Positions 1 to 8,791 of a stretch of DNA of 64,000 nt are shown piece by piece. Origin of the DNA: Spirochaetia bacterium (GTDB lineage: Bacteria > Spirochaetota > Leptospiria > Turneriellales > JAOUOS01); the NCBI GenBank assembly GCA_029880265.1, contig JAOUOT010000011.1, positions 50,820 through 114,819 of the forward strand. Reading direction: 5' to 3'. A program made the position numbers and the translations under genes. Position 1 is the first letter of the stretch, and every line of letters begins with the position of its first letter. Below the pieces are notes generated by a model, which saw only the letters and a program-made list of their open reading frames with translations, was not told where the DNA came from and did not search any database.

Positions 1-1
1 A

Positions 2-1138
2 GAATTTGGCGACCCTGCGATGGGTTTTTATAAACCCGAAGACCCGGCTCTTCATAAGCCGTCGCTCTTTTTTTCAATAAGGCAGGAACTCTTAAAAAAC
101 TCTTTCGGCTATTCAGAGCAAAAAATGCGCGAAATTCTTGAAAATAGGGCAGAAATGCAAAAAGAAGCCCTGTTAAGCCAATTAGCGACCCTGGTTGTAG
201 GCGCCTTGGTCGACTATTGGCAGGTATCCATTCAAAAGTCGGCGTTAAAAAACGCCAGGTTACAGCTTGAATCGACAAAAAATATAAGAAATATCATTAC
301 GCGAAATTCACGACTGGGGCTCGCAGAAAAATTTGATTTAAACCAGTATAATTCTTTAGTATCTGCAGCCGAAAGCCGTGTTTTTCTCGCCGAACAAATG
401 CATAAAGAAGCCCTGAGAAAACTTCTTAGAACCGTTAATCTGCCGCCTGAAACAGAAATATCGGGCGTAACAAATTTAACGTATACTCTGCCCGATATTC
501 TATCTATTGAAAACTCTCTTGAAGCGGCGTATAAAAAACGGGCCGATTACAAAAATGCTGAACGAGAAATTCAAACAGCCAAACTCGAACAGGCAATGCA
601 TGAAAACAACGCCCTGCCCTCCGTTTCGGCAAATTTTTCTATCTCAACCGCCGGTCAAGACGAGGACTTTTCAAGCGCTATCGGCTCTTCGCTAAAGGCC
701 GAATATCCGGCATGGCAGGCCTCTTTAAAAATGTCGTACCCTCTCTGGGATAAAGAATTAAAAACGAATTCAAGAAACGCGGCCTTAAAACTAAAACAAA
801 GCAAGATAAGGCACGAACAGCTTACCGTTGAAATTCGCGACGATGTTTTAAGCAAGCTTGAACGGGTAAAATTACAGTATAAAGTATTGAACAAAATAAT
901 AAATGTAAGAGAAGAGTCTGAAAAATATTATGACTTATTGCTAAAAAAAACAAAGCAGGGACGCTTTAATTCTATAGCCTTAAAAAACGCCTTAGACAGT
1001 ATCTTTAACGCAAAACAGCAGGAACTCGAAGCACTGGTTCAGTATAATGTCTCTTTATTACAGTTTGATTTAGCGAAAAACGAAATTTTTGAAAAATATG
1101 AAATAAATATAGAAGAACTTATTTCAAAGGTAGAATAA
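2..1138 (+). CDS. TolC-family outer-membrane efflux protein, 5' end cut by window
   Basis: Outer-membrane channel of a tripartite efflux pump, expected to carry substrates from the periplasmic pump across the outer membrane. The frame is open to the window edge (E-F-G-D-P-A precede the first Met at 20), so the true start lies upstream and about 378 residues are visible; TolC-type proteins are usually 420-480. The visible part has the long amphipathic heptad-rich helices and internal repeat of the family, for example N-S-R-L-G-L-A-E-K-F-D-L in the first half and K-T-K-Q-G-R-F-N in the second. Its stop codon overlaps the ATG of the RND permease (TAATG), so the two are translationally coupled. 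A membrane-fusion protein would be expected upstream, outside the window. Family assignment is firm; substrate unknown. Confidence 0.85.
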   Translation, partial: EFGDPAMGFYKPEDPALHKPSLFFSIRQELLKNSFGYSEQKMREILENRAEMQKEALLSQLATLVVGALVDYWQVSIQKSALKNARLQLESTKNIRNIITRNSRLGLAEKFDLNQYNSLVSAAESRVFLAEQMHKEALRKLLRTVNLPPETEISGVTNLTYTLPDILSIENSLEAAYKKRADYKNAEREIQTAKLEQAMHENNALPSVSANFSISTAGQDEDFSSAIGSSLKAEYPAWQASLKMSYPLWDKELKTNSRNAALKLKQSKIRHEQLTVEIRDDVLSKLERVKLQYKVLNKIINVREESEKYYDLLLKKTKQGRFNSIALKNALDSIFNAKQQELEALVQYNVSLLQFDLAKNEIFEKYEINIEELISKVE

Positions 1139-4100
1139 TGCAAAAAATCATAGAATTTTTTATTCATAGAAGCACGTTTGGCAATATCATAACGGGGGCC
1201 GTAATCATAGGCGGTCTTATCGCCGGTTTCTCGATGCAAAGAGAGGCCTTTCCGCGGGCAGATTTTGATATTGTGTTTATACAGACTGTTTATCTTGGCG
1301 CCTCGCCGCAGGAAGTTGAAAAACTTGTTACGATACCTATAGAACGCGAAGTAAAAAGCATCGACGGTATAAAAGAACTGGGATCAACGTCTCTAGAAAG
1401 CCGAAGCGCGGTTGTTGTTCAATTAGAAGCCGAGTTAAAAGAAAAAAATAAAGTTATTCAAGACATAAAAGACGCCGTCGAAAGAGCAAAGAACGATTTT
1501 CCCGAAGACGTTAACGATCCCATTGTTCTTGAAATGACTTCAAAGAACTTTCCTATCATTGATATCGTCTTAAACACAAAACCCGGTTCAAAAAAATCTA
1601 TACCTGAACTCAAATTAAGAGAGCTTACCGATCATCTTATTGAAAATATTGAAGAGATAGACGACGTCGCCGCAGTCAATAAAAGAGGCTACAGGGACCG
1701 CGAAATAAAAGTAGAGGTTTCGCCCGATAAGCTTTTCGAATATAATATTTCTGTAGACGAAATCATTCAGGCGTTAAGCTCAAGAAACCTGAATATGCCG
1801 GGCGGCAACGTAACCGACAACGGCAGAGAATACGCCATTCGCACCGTAATGGAATTTGAAAATACGAATCAGATTGAAAACCTTGTTGTGCGATTAAACG
1901 ATTACGGCGGAGCTCTTCGTTTAAAAGACATCGCGAAAGTCACCGACAGTTTTGAGAAAAAAACAAACATAGAAAAAGCTAACGGCGAAGAAGCCGTTAT
2001 TTTAACCGTTTCAAAAAACGAATTCGGCGACGCCTTAGATCTCGTAGACGAAGTTAAACAAAAAATCGACGACTTTAAAAAAAACGGTCCCGATAATCTT
2101 GAAATTTCAACAATGAACGACATGTCTTTTTTCATTCGAAGACGACTTGAGGTTCTTCAGGGAAATATTATTTTAGGCATTATCATGGTTTTGCTGTCGC
2201 TTCTTTTCTTTTTAGGATGGAGAGTCTCTTTAATGGTCGCAATCGGCATTCCATTCTCGTTTGCTTTAACCATGATTGTCATGAGCTACTTCGGAATCAG
2301 CGTCAACTTAATAAGCATGTTCGGCCTTATCATTGTGTCGGGTATGATAGTCGACGACGCTATCGTCGTCGGCGAAAATGTTTACCGTCACATAGAAAGA
2401 GGAGAAAAACCGCTTAGGGCGGCGGTTTTAGGAACGGTAGAAATGACGGCTCCTGTTACCGCGGCCATTGCAACAACCATTATGGCGTTTCTTCCTTTGA
2501 TGTTTATGGGCGGCATGATGGGCAAGTTTATCTGGGCTCTGCCTGCGGCTATTATCATAGCGCTTTTAGCCTCTTTATTTGAAAGCTTTTTTATTCTGCC
2601 CGCGCATATTGTCGATATAACCAAAAACACTACGCCTGAAAAAATATTAAAGAACAAAGAATCGTTTGAATATAAATTTTTTAAAAAACTGCAGGGTCTA
2701 TACAGGCCCACTCTTGAATGGGCCATAAATTATCGTTATTTTGTTATTTTCATTATTTTGCTTTTATTCGCTTCGGCGGTAGTTCTTATCGGATATACAA
2801 AATTTACCTTATTTCCCAAAGTGGGCGTCGAAACGTTCCTATTAAAAACCGAAGCTCCTCAGGGTATCAGTCTTGACGAAATGAATAAGCGCGTCTCTTA
2901 TATCCAAAACGCCATTCTTGATCTTCCTAAAAAAGCCCCCGATTACGAATTAGACAGCATGGCTTCGCGTGTTGGAATACACCAGGAAAGACCAAACGAT
3001 CCTTTTACCAAGCGCGGCAATAACTATGCCCAGTTTAACGTTTATCTTACCCCTGAATCTCAAAGAAAAAGAAAAGCTTATGAAATTATCGCCTACTTAA
3101 AAGGCAAGATAAACGCTCAAAAACCCGTATTTTTATTAGAGAAAATAAATTCAAGCGAAGCGATAAAATTCTCAAATAAAGATACGGCCTATATTTTTAA
3201 TTTATCTGATAACGCAAAGCCGACGAGAAACATCAAAATATCCGACGATTTTATTATCGGAGGCGGTATCTTAGAAGATAAAAAAACCGCCGTTTTATAT
3301 TCAGGAAACAACGATTTAATACTAACCGATATCGAAAATGAAAAAATCTTGAAAAAAAACAAGATAGAATTAAAAAATTATGATACACCCGTCAGGTTTG
3401 AAGTTCTTTCAAAAATTAAAGCCGCAATTTTATTTACCGAACTGGGTTATGCTTATAAAATAAATATAGAAAACGGCAAAAAAGATCTTTTATACAGTTC
3501 TTCCGCTTCTGTAACGTCTTTTTATTTATCGTCAAATATGTTTATTCTCACAAACGACGAAGGCGAGGCGCAAATCTGGGAAATTCATAACGACGGCTCG
3601 CTGTCGAAAAAAGTTTCTATAAAAGACGGTCCGTTAATAAAAAAAGAGGCCGGCCGAGCGACATTTGATTTTTCAGACACCGAAAGCTTAAATCGCCTTG
3701 AACATGCGGCTTTTTCAACCGATCAAAAAAGTATTTTTTTGAGTACTTTTGACGGAATCATTTACCTTTACGACATTGAAAAAGAAGAAATTATCAAAGC
3801 TTATCGCTTGAACAATAAACCGGTTTTTTGGATGAAACAAGACGGTCAAAATCAGAACATCCTCTGGTTTGGACAAAACAATATGTTTGCGTCTTTTAAT
3901 CTCGAAACCAGCGAAATTAAACATGAAACAGAAATTGAGGGCGTTATTGAAAAACATATTGATATAAAAAACGGATGGTACGCTTTTGGAAGTCATGACG
4001 CTATATTAAAAATTTCAAATACCCCCGATAAAAAAATTGAAATCATAAACCCGGGAAAAATATCCATTGAAAAAATTGAATTTAAACAGATTCACGGCGG

Positions 4101-5250
4101 CCCTCCTGTGGGCGATCCGGTTTCATTAGAAATAAGCGGAGACGAATTTAAAGAATTAAGAGAAATAGCGGGTATAGCCAAAGAAAAACTAAGCGCCATT
4201 GAGGGCGTATACGATATCAGAGATAATTTTGAAGAAGGCAAAGAAGAATTTCACGTTCAAATAAACGAAGAAATTGCCGCCTTAGCCGGCGTAACCGTGG
4301 CGCAAATAGGCTCCACCCTTCAGGCAGCTTTTGACGGCAGAGTCGCCACATCTATTAAAAATTCAGACGAAGAAATTGAAATAAGGGTATTGTATCCCAA
4401 AGAAATGCGCGAGAAACTATCTACTCTTAAAAAGGTAAAAATAAAAAACCGTATGGGCAATCTTGTTCCTATTACAGAACTCGCGCATTTCAAAAAACAT
4501 CCCGGCATTTCTCTGATAACCCATGTAGAAAACAAGAGAACTATTTACGTAAAAGCAAATATCGACGAAAGAAAAAACAAGGCGGTCGAAGTAAATCGCC
4601 TGATAACCGAAATGATGGGGCCGGTATTAAAAAAATATCCCGGTTATAAAATGAATTCGGGCGGCGAAGTTATGGATACAAAAGAATCAATGCAGAATCT
4701 GGGATTCTCGGCCCTGTTGGCTCTTGCGGGAATTGTTTTAATTTTAATTCTTCTTTTTGGTAACTTGAGAAATTTCAGGGTAATCACATCGGCAATTCCT
4801 CTCGGTTTTATAGGCGTATCGTACGCTTTTGCTTTTCATAAATTCTTCGATCCAAATCTTGTATTCAGCTTTATCGCGAGTTTTGGCATAGTCGGGTTAT
4901 CGGGCGTGGTCGTAAACGACTCGATTGTTTTTGTCGACTTTATCAACAGATTAAGACAATCGGGACTAAACCGCCACGACGCCATAGTAGGCGCGGGACT
5001 GCATCGTTTAAGACCGGTGATGCTTACGACCATCACAACCGTTGCCGGTCTTTTGCCGACAGCCTACGGTATCGGGGGGGCCGACCCTTTTTTAATGCCT
5101 ATGGCCCTTGCAATGGCCTGGGGACTTGCTTTCGCCACGCTTATCACCTTAATTGTGGTGCCCGCATTTTACGCCATATGGGAAGATCGGGGATTTGTCT
5201 TTCATAAAGCCGTTACCGGCAAATTAAAAAAAGTCGGAGATCTAAAATAA
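1138..5250 (+). CDS. RND efflux permease with beta-propeller-like periplasmic insertion
   Basis: Inner-membrane proton-driven pump of the AcrB/HAE1 type. It has the N-terminal membrane helix, porter region, the TM4 motif G-M-I-V-D-D-A-I-V-V with the acidic pair D406-D407, and the second-half TM10 motif V-V-V-N-D-S-I-V-F-V-D-F where AcrB has its Lys. At 1370 residues it is about 330 longer than the usual 1030-1050. The excess lies at about residues 670-980, just before G-G-P-P-V-G-D-P (987-994), which opens the second part of the PC1 subdomain in relatives. The extra block has blade-like repeats such as Y-K-I-N-I-E-N-G-K-K and I-Y-L-Y-D-I-E-K-E-E, as in WD40 or PQQ propellers. The reading frame is unbroken through it. 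Coupled by TAATG to genes on both sides. Confidence 0.93.
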   Translation: MQKIIEFFIHRSTFGNIITGAVIIGGLIAGFSMQREAFPRADFDIVFIQTVYLGASPQEVEKLVTIPIEREVKSIDGIKELGSTSLESRSAVVVQLEAELKEKNKVIQDIKDAVERAKNDFPEDVNDPIVLEMTSKNFPIIDIVLNTKPGSKKSIPELKLRELTDHLIENIEEIDDVAAVNKRGYRDREIKVEVSPDKLFEYNISVDEIIQALSSRNLNMPGGNVTDNGREYAIRTVMEFENTNQIENLVVRLNDYGGALRLKDIAKVTDSFEKKTNIEKANGEEAVILTVSKNEFGDALDLVDEVKQKIDDFKKNGPDNLEISTMNDMSFFIRRRLEVLQGNIILGIIMVLLSLLFFLGWRVSLMVAIGIPFSFALTMIVMSYFGISVNLISMFGLIIVSGMIVDDAIVVGENVYRHIERGEKPLRAAVLGTVEMTAPVTAAIATTIMAFLPLMFMGGMMGKFIWALPAAIIIALLASLFESFFILPAHIVDITKNTTPEKILKNKESFEYKFFKKLQGLYRPTLEWAINYRYFVIFIILLLFASAVVLIGYTKFTLFPKVGVETFLLKTEAPQGISLDEMNKRVSYIQNAILDLPKKAPDYELDSMASRVGIHQERPNDPFTKRGNNYAQFNVYLTPESQRKRKAYEIIAYLKGKINAQKPVFLLEKINSSEAIKFSNKDTAYIFNLSDNAKPTRNIKISDDFIIGGGILEDKKTAVLYSGNNDLILTDIENEKILKKNKIELKNYDTPVRFEVLSKIKAAILFTELGYAYKINIENGKKDLLYSSSASVTSFYLSSNMFILTNDEGEAQIWEIHNDGSLSKKVSIKDGPLIKKEAGRATFDFSDTESLNRLEHAAFSTDQKSIFLSTFDGIIYLYDIEKEEIIKAYRLNNKPVFWMKQDGQNQNILWFGQNNMFASFNLETSEIKHETEIEGVIEKHIDIKNGWYAFGSHDAILKISNTPDKKIEIINPGKISIEKIEFKQIHGGPPVGDPVSLEISGDEFKELREIAGIAKEKLSAIEGVYDIRDNFEEGKEEFHVQINEEIAALAGVTVAQIGSTLQAAFDGRVATSIKNSDEEIEIRVLYPKEMREKLSTLKKVKIKNRMGNLVPITELAHFKKHPGISLITHVENKRTIYVKANIDERKNKAVEVNRLITEMMGPVLKKYPGYKMNSGGEVMDTKESMQNLGFSALLALAGIVLILILLFGNLRNFRVITSAIPLGFIGVSYAFAFHKFFDPNLVFSFIASFGIVGLSGVVVNDSIVFVDFINRLRQSGLNRHDAIVGAGLHRLRPVMLTTITTVAGLLPTAYGIGGADPFLMPMALAMAWGLAFATLITLIVVPAFYAIWEDRGFVFHKAVTGKLKKVGDLK

Positions 5251-5951
5251 TGCGAAATCAAAAAAATAAACCGTCAAAAAACAATAAAACGCCGGTTCAT
5301 GAGTTATCAAATGAAGAACTTATGCATGAAGCCGAAGAGGCAGAAGTGCGCTTTCAGGAAAAAAATCTTAAAAACTTAGACCATGACGAATTAACCGAAA
5401 TTCTTCAGGTTCTGGAAAATACCGACAAACAGAAAGAATATGAAATTGTACAAAAAACCCTGAAGCAGAAGAAGGCGCCCCCCATTGAAAAAGAAAAAAC
5501 GGGCCACCGAATATGGAGCTACTATTACGACAACTGGATTTTCAGATGGATATTTTTTGCATTAGGCGCCGTCATTTATTTTTCATTAGATTTTTTTGTT
5601 CCCGATGCGCCAATGAAAAAGAAAGGCGTCATTCTTTTTGCCGCTTATCTTATGCTAAAAACCATATGGCGCATTATTTTGGCAAAGCAAGAATCTTCAG
5701 GTTCGACTTTCATGCGCAAAAGAATAGGCATCGTCGTCGTTAACAAAAACGGGCGCCCTTTGGGCATTGTTCAGAATTTCCTGAGAGGATTTTTCAGGGC
5801 CTTTCCTTTAAATTTATTCACGGTAGCCCTCATGGAATTCACCAAAAACGATCGCGGCATTCACGATTTTTTATTCGGAAGTTATGTTTTAAGAATAAAC
5901 GAAGAAGTCGATGAGCTGCAAATCGCCTCGTTTATCAAACAGAATTATTAA
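5250..5951 (+). CDS. RDD-family membrane protein with charged N-terminal region
   Basis: A 233-residue protein whose C-terminal two thirds looks like an RDD domain: two hydrophobic segments (about 94-112 and 125-141), then S-G-S-T-F-M-R-K-R-I-G-I-V-V-V, a re-entrant R-G-F-F-R-A-F-P segment and the closing R-G-I-H-D-F-L-F-G-S-Y-V-L. RDD proteins are small membrane proteins proposed to act in ion transport, but their biochemical role is generally unsettled. The first 90 residues are soluble, rich in Glu and Lys, and probably coiled coil. The start codon overlaps the stop of the RND gene (TAATG), so it is made with the pump and may be an accessory subunit; that link is inferred from position only. 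Confidence 0.7.
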   Translation: MRNQKNKPSKNNKTPVHELSNEELMHEAEEAEVRFQEKNLKNLDHDELTEILQVLENTDKQKEYEIVQKTLKQKKAPPIEKEKTGHRIWSYYYDNWIFRWIFFALGAVIYFSLDFFVPDAPMKKKGVILFAAYLMLKTIWRIILAKQESSGSTFMRKRIGIVVVNKNGRPLGIVQNFLRGFFRAFPLNLFTVALMEFTKNDRGIHDFLFGSYVLRINEEVDELQIASFIKQNY

Positions 5952-5956
5952 TTATT

Positions 5957-5979
5957 ACAGATAAATCTGTTTTGATTTT
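5957..5979 (+). terminator. weak hairpin after the efflux operon
   Basis: ACAGAT and ATCTGT form a short inverted repeat directly after the RDD stop codon, followed by TTTTGATTTTG. The stem is only five or six pairs, so this is a weak candidate terminator. Confidence 0.3.
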
Positions 5980-6254
5980 GTTAGAAAAATAAGAAAAAAA
6001 AACAAACCACAGAGCGCACGTAGTACACAGAGACCAAAACTACCTTTTTACCCTGTGTACTACGTGTTCTCAGTGATTATATCTGGTAACCTTACTCGCT
6101 CTGTACGCTTAACTTGAAACTGACTTTTTTTCCTTTTTTATCTTTGTTCTCTGTGCCTCTGCGGCTAAACCTGATAATCTTACAATAAAAACTAAATTAT
6201 ATTTTCAATCTGCCGAAAGTATAAGCAGTACAAAATTGATCTTCTTTTATGGTT

Positions 6255-6296
6255 AAGCGGGCAAAGAATAAACCCGCTTGATCATAAAATTTTTTT
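6255..6296 (+). other. hairpin just upstream of the methyltransferase
   Basis: AAGCGGG (6255-6261) and CCCGCTT (6273-6279) are exact inverted repeats with an 11-base loop, followed by a T run at 6290-6296 that ends four bases before the ATG at 6300. It could be a terminator for readthrough from the left or a structure masking the methyltransferase start, which has no Shine-Dalgarno sequence. Confidence 0.45.
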
Positions 6297-6299
6297 AAT

Positions 6300-7118
6300 A
6301 TGAACCAAATAAAAGATTTTCATAACCGGATATTTATCGAAGATACGTTTGATTTAATGGGACGACTTCCCGAGAATAGCGTTGATCTCATTGTGGCCGA
6401 CGGGCCATACGCCGTAACGACGCACCAGTGGGACAAAGTATCGGGTATACAAGAATATAATCTTAATCTAATAAAAAACTTCAGCCGCATATTAAAACCG
6501 GGCGGCAGCGCTTACCTTTTCGGCAAAGACGACTGTATTGACTTTATCGATTACAGACGTTACTTAAATTTAAACGCGAGACTTATATGGTACCAGCCAA
6601 GCAGACTGGCGCAGGGCAGAAAAAACTTCACTAAAAATTACGATATCATTTGTTATTTTTCAAAAGGAAAGCCCTCGACATTTAATCTTGACGATATTCG
6701 GGTTCCCCAGCTTGTCGAACTTACCCAAAGACTTCGATGCGAAAACGTGCCTTCTGTAAAGCAGGGACGTTTCAATAAAACGAAATTCAACCCCAAGGGC
6801 AAAAACCCGGGAGACGTATGGGGAGATATCAAGCAGTTGACCTATCGGTCTAAAGAGCTTATAAACAGACAGTATCTTAATACCATTCAAAAACCCGAAA
6901 GACTTCTCGAGAGAATCATTAAAGCAAGTTCCAATGAAACCGACACTGTTTTTGACGCCTTTATAGGCACCGGAACCGCTTTAAAAGTCGGCGCCGATTT
7001 AAATCGAAATATCTTTGGCGCAGAAAAAGAGCCCGCTTTAGCCTTTCTGGCCTCAAAAAGATCAAAAATCAAGATTTCTCAGGAAGACGATTTTGCTTTG
7101 GCCCATAAAGTCGGCTGA
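6300..7118 (+). CDS. orphan DNA methyltransferase (N6-adenine or N4-cytosine, beta-type order)
   Basis: Transfers methyl groups from S-adenosylmethionine to an exocyclic amino group of DNA. The catalytic motif IV comes first (V-A-D-G-P-Y, residues 32-37), and the AdoMet-binding motif I comes near the end (F-D-A-F-I-G-T-G-T-A, 218-227), the order of beta-class enzymes. The usual form of motif IV is D-P-P-Y or S-P-P-Y; here the second position is Gly. At 272 residues the target-recognition region is short. No restriction enzyme gene is next to it, so it is a solitary methylase, either regulatory or left over from a restriction system. There is no Shine-Dalgarno sequence before the ATG. Its last 50 bases overlap the 3' end of the convergent DUF115 gene. 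Confidence 0.85.
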   Translation: MNQIKDFHNRIFIEDTFDLMGRLPENSVDLIVADGPYAVTTHQWDKVSGIQEYNLNLIKNFSRILKPGGSAYLFGKDDCIDFIDYRRYLNLNARLIWYQPSRLAQGRKNFTKNYDIICYFSKGKPSTFNLDDIRVPQLVELTQRLRCENVPSVKQGRFNKTKFNPKGKNPGDVWGDIKQLTYRSKELINRQYLNTIQKPERLLERIIKASSNETDTVFDAFIGTGTALKVGADLNRNIFGAEKEPALAFLASKRSKIKISQEDDFALAHKVG

Positions 7119-8199
7119 AAGAAAAAAACAAACTCTCGGTTGTCTTCATTCTGTTTTGAATATAATTAAACCGCCTGTGATATGCCGAACCCCTTAAATG
7201 CGTCGTATAAGATATTGCTCGATTGTCTTTGCCTATTACCTGAGGAAATTTTTCTTTTGAATATAATTTTTCAAAGACAGCCTTCATGCATCCGTAAACG
7301 TCTCCTGTTTCGTTATATATTTCAGGATACCCTTTTAAATCGTTTTGTAAAAGCGGGTTTGAACTTAAATAGCCAAAAAACTCTGCCCGGTTTATTGAAA
7401 AGATTTCAGGAAAAGACAAAGCGTCAACGACCATAGACAAAATATTGCCGGCGTTTTTTTTTGATAAAAAAGAAAAATGTTCAAATGAACCGTAACCGGC
7501 GTCAATCGAAAATACGACATGCGGATGTATGTTAGCGTTTATTAAAGATGCTAAAGCGGTATCGGCGCACCATATAATTTTAGAACCGTCTTCGGGAACT
7601 CTTTTAATATGTTCAATAAATTGATCAACAGAAGGTCCTCCTAAGATAAAAACATCCGCCTTTTTAATTTCATTCGAGACAGGTTTTATTTTTTTAAATT
7701 TCTCTTTATTCTTTCTATAATTATAGCTCCATATTTTTTGAAAATGATATACTGTTTTAATTCTTACGGCCGACTTTTGAAAACCGTCTTCTATATACTT
7801 TTTAATGAGCCCATATTCTTTTAATTTTATGATAAGCGGATGAAAAATAATTTTATATTTTTCATTTGAGTTTACTTCGTTTATGAAATACTCCCATTTT
7901 TCTGCGCTGTTAATTAAAAAAAGATGATTATTGCCGATTTGATTTTCGGTAAAATCTGCGAAAGAAAACCAGATGATCTTACTTTCTAAGGCGCTTATTT
8001 TCTTTTGAATTTCTTCATGATAAGGCGCCGCGTAAAAAAGAATTTTATCTTCGCTTCGCGCCTCTAGTATTCTTTTTTCAAGAGCCCGTGTCTCGCGAAT
8101 TAACGACTTTTCGGTATAGATTAAATTTTCATTTTCAGATAATATCAGATATTTTTCGTCTTTTTTTTCGGTTTTAAATGCGTGAAAAATATCGTACAT
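7069..8199 (-). CDS. DUF115 / MptE-like protein
   Basis: A 376-residue protein with the MptE-like (DUF115) core in its second half: V-F-I-L-G-G-P-S-V-D near residue 190, then I-I-W-C-A-D-T-A-L and V-V-F-S-I-D-A-G-Y. This domain is found in archaeal 6-hydroxymethylpterin diphosphokinase and in bacterial proteins near flagellar or surface-glycan genes, often called motility accessory factors. The first half is lineage-specific. The preceding lipoprotein gene stops exactly where this one starts (TAA then ATG), so they are co-transcribed. The 3' end overlaps the convergent methyltransferase by 50 bases. The family is clear; which of the family's roles applies cannot be told from the sequence. Confidence 0.75.
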   Translation of the reverse strand: MYDIFHAFKTEKKDEKYLILSENENLIYTEKSLIRETRALEKRILEARSEDKILFYAAPYHEEIQKKISALESKIIWFSFADFTENQIGNNHLFLINSAEKWEYFINEVNSNEKYKIIFHPLIIKLKEYGLIKKYIEDGFQKSAVRIKTVYHFQKIWSYNYRKNKEKFKKIKPVSNEIKKADVFILGGPSVDQFIEHIKRVPEDGSKIIWCADTALASLINANIHPHVVFSIDAGYGSFEHFSFLSKKNAGNILSMVVDALSFPEIFSINRAEFFGYLSSNPLLQNDLKGYPEIYNETGDVYGCMKAVFEKLYSKEKFPQVIGKDNRAISYTTHLRGSAYHRRFNYIQNRMKTTESLFFSFSRLYGPKQNRLPEKS

Positions 8200-8766
8200 T
8201 TAACGGATAGTTATTGTGTTTATCTTAAACCGTAAAGTAATGCTTCTTGTACCAAGCATTTTTTTACCCAAATATAACTTATAGTATATTGTAAAAGAAG
8301 GAATTTCTTTATAGGGCGCGCTTAAAGCGTCATGAAATTTTTTCTTGAATATCAAAGGAAGCGAAAGCTCGCCTAACGCCCCGTTTTCATTAATGCGAAT
8401 ATCTTTAATTTCATGGCGACTGCTATCTTCTTCAAAAGAATAGTATGCCTTAAATTGTTTTTTCCAGTATATTAGCTCTTCTTCTTCAATTTCGTTTATA
8501 AATTTCAAATGAAAAGAAAGCGTTTCTTTTTTTTCTAGCGAATCGATAAATTTTTTCATTGTGCCTATCATGTTCGGATTTTCAATAATATAATTTACTT
8601 CTTTTTCAAGCAAAGGCGGCATGCACTCATTAGCGGCTAATTCTTTACAAAAAGAAAATTCGCGTTTTTTATTTTCAACAGGAGCGCCGCAAAACGAAAA
8701 TATACTTATAAAAATAATAAATAAAGTTCTTTTATCTATTTTAGTTTCTGAAAGTATTTTGCGCAT
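8200..8766 (-). CDS. putative lipoprotein, unknown function
   Basis: I chose the ATG at 8766, which gives a 188-residue protein beginning M-R-K-I-L-S-E-T with a hydrophobic signal ending I-S-I-F-S-F-C-G; the Cys would be lipidated. An upstream in-frame Met at 8817 would add 17 residues and overlap the preceding gene. The mature part is charged with several predicted strands and no motif I recognise. It sits between the small membrane protein and the DUF115 gene on the same strand and probably shares their transcript. The lipobox is loose (F at -3 and -1), as is common in spirochaetes. Confidence 0.6.
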   Translation of the reverse strand: MRKILSETKIDKRTLFIIFISIFSFCGAPVENKKREFSFCKELAANECMPPLLEKEVNYIIENPNMIGTMKKFIDSLEKKETLSFHLKFINEIEEEELIYWKKQFKAYYSFEEDSSRHEIKDIRINENGALGELSLPLIFKKKFHDALSAPYKEIPSFTIYYKLYLGKKMLGTRSITLRFKINTITIR

Positions 8767-8791
8767 CTTTATCGTTGTCTCATTTTTTAAT

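Larger units (their letters stand above)
5952..6299. repeat. intergenic region with CACAGAG / CTCTGTG dispersed repeat
   Basis: This 348-bp gap has no credible gene. At 6005-6030 it carries CCACAGAGCGCAC and TACACAGAG on the plus strand; at 6052-6075 CCTGTGTACTACGTGTTCTC reads the other way, making an imperfect inverted repeat. A further minus-oriented copy, TTCTCTGTGCCTCTGCGGCT, lies at 6148-6170. After the middle copy comes AACCTTACTCG (6088-6098), which recurs after the repeat near 36970. It belongs to the same repeat family as the copies near 27200-27480 and 36930. Confidence 0.65.

Noticed and set aside
2388..2726. 112-codon frame opposite the RND gene
   Set aside because: It overlaps conserved RND membrane helices; antisense of such helices often stays open.
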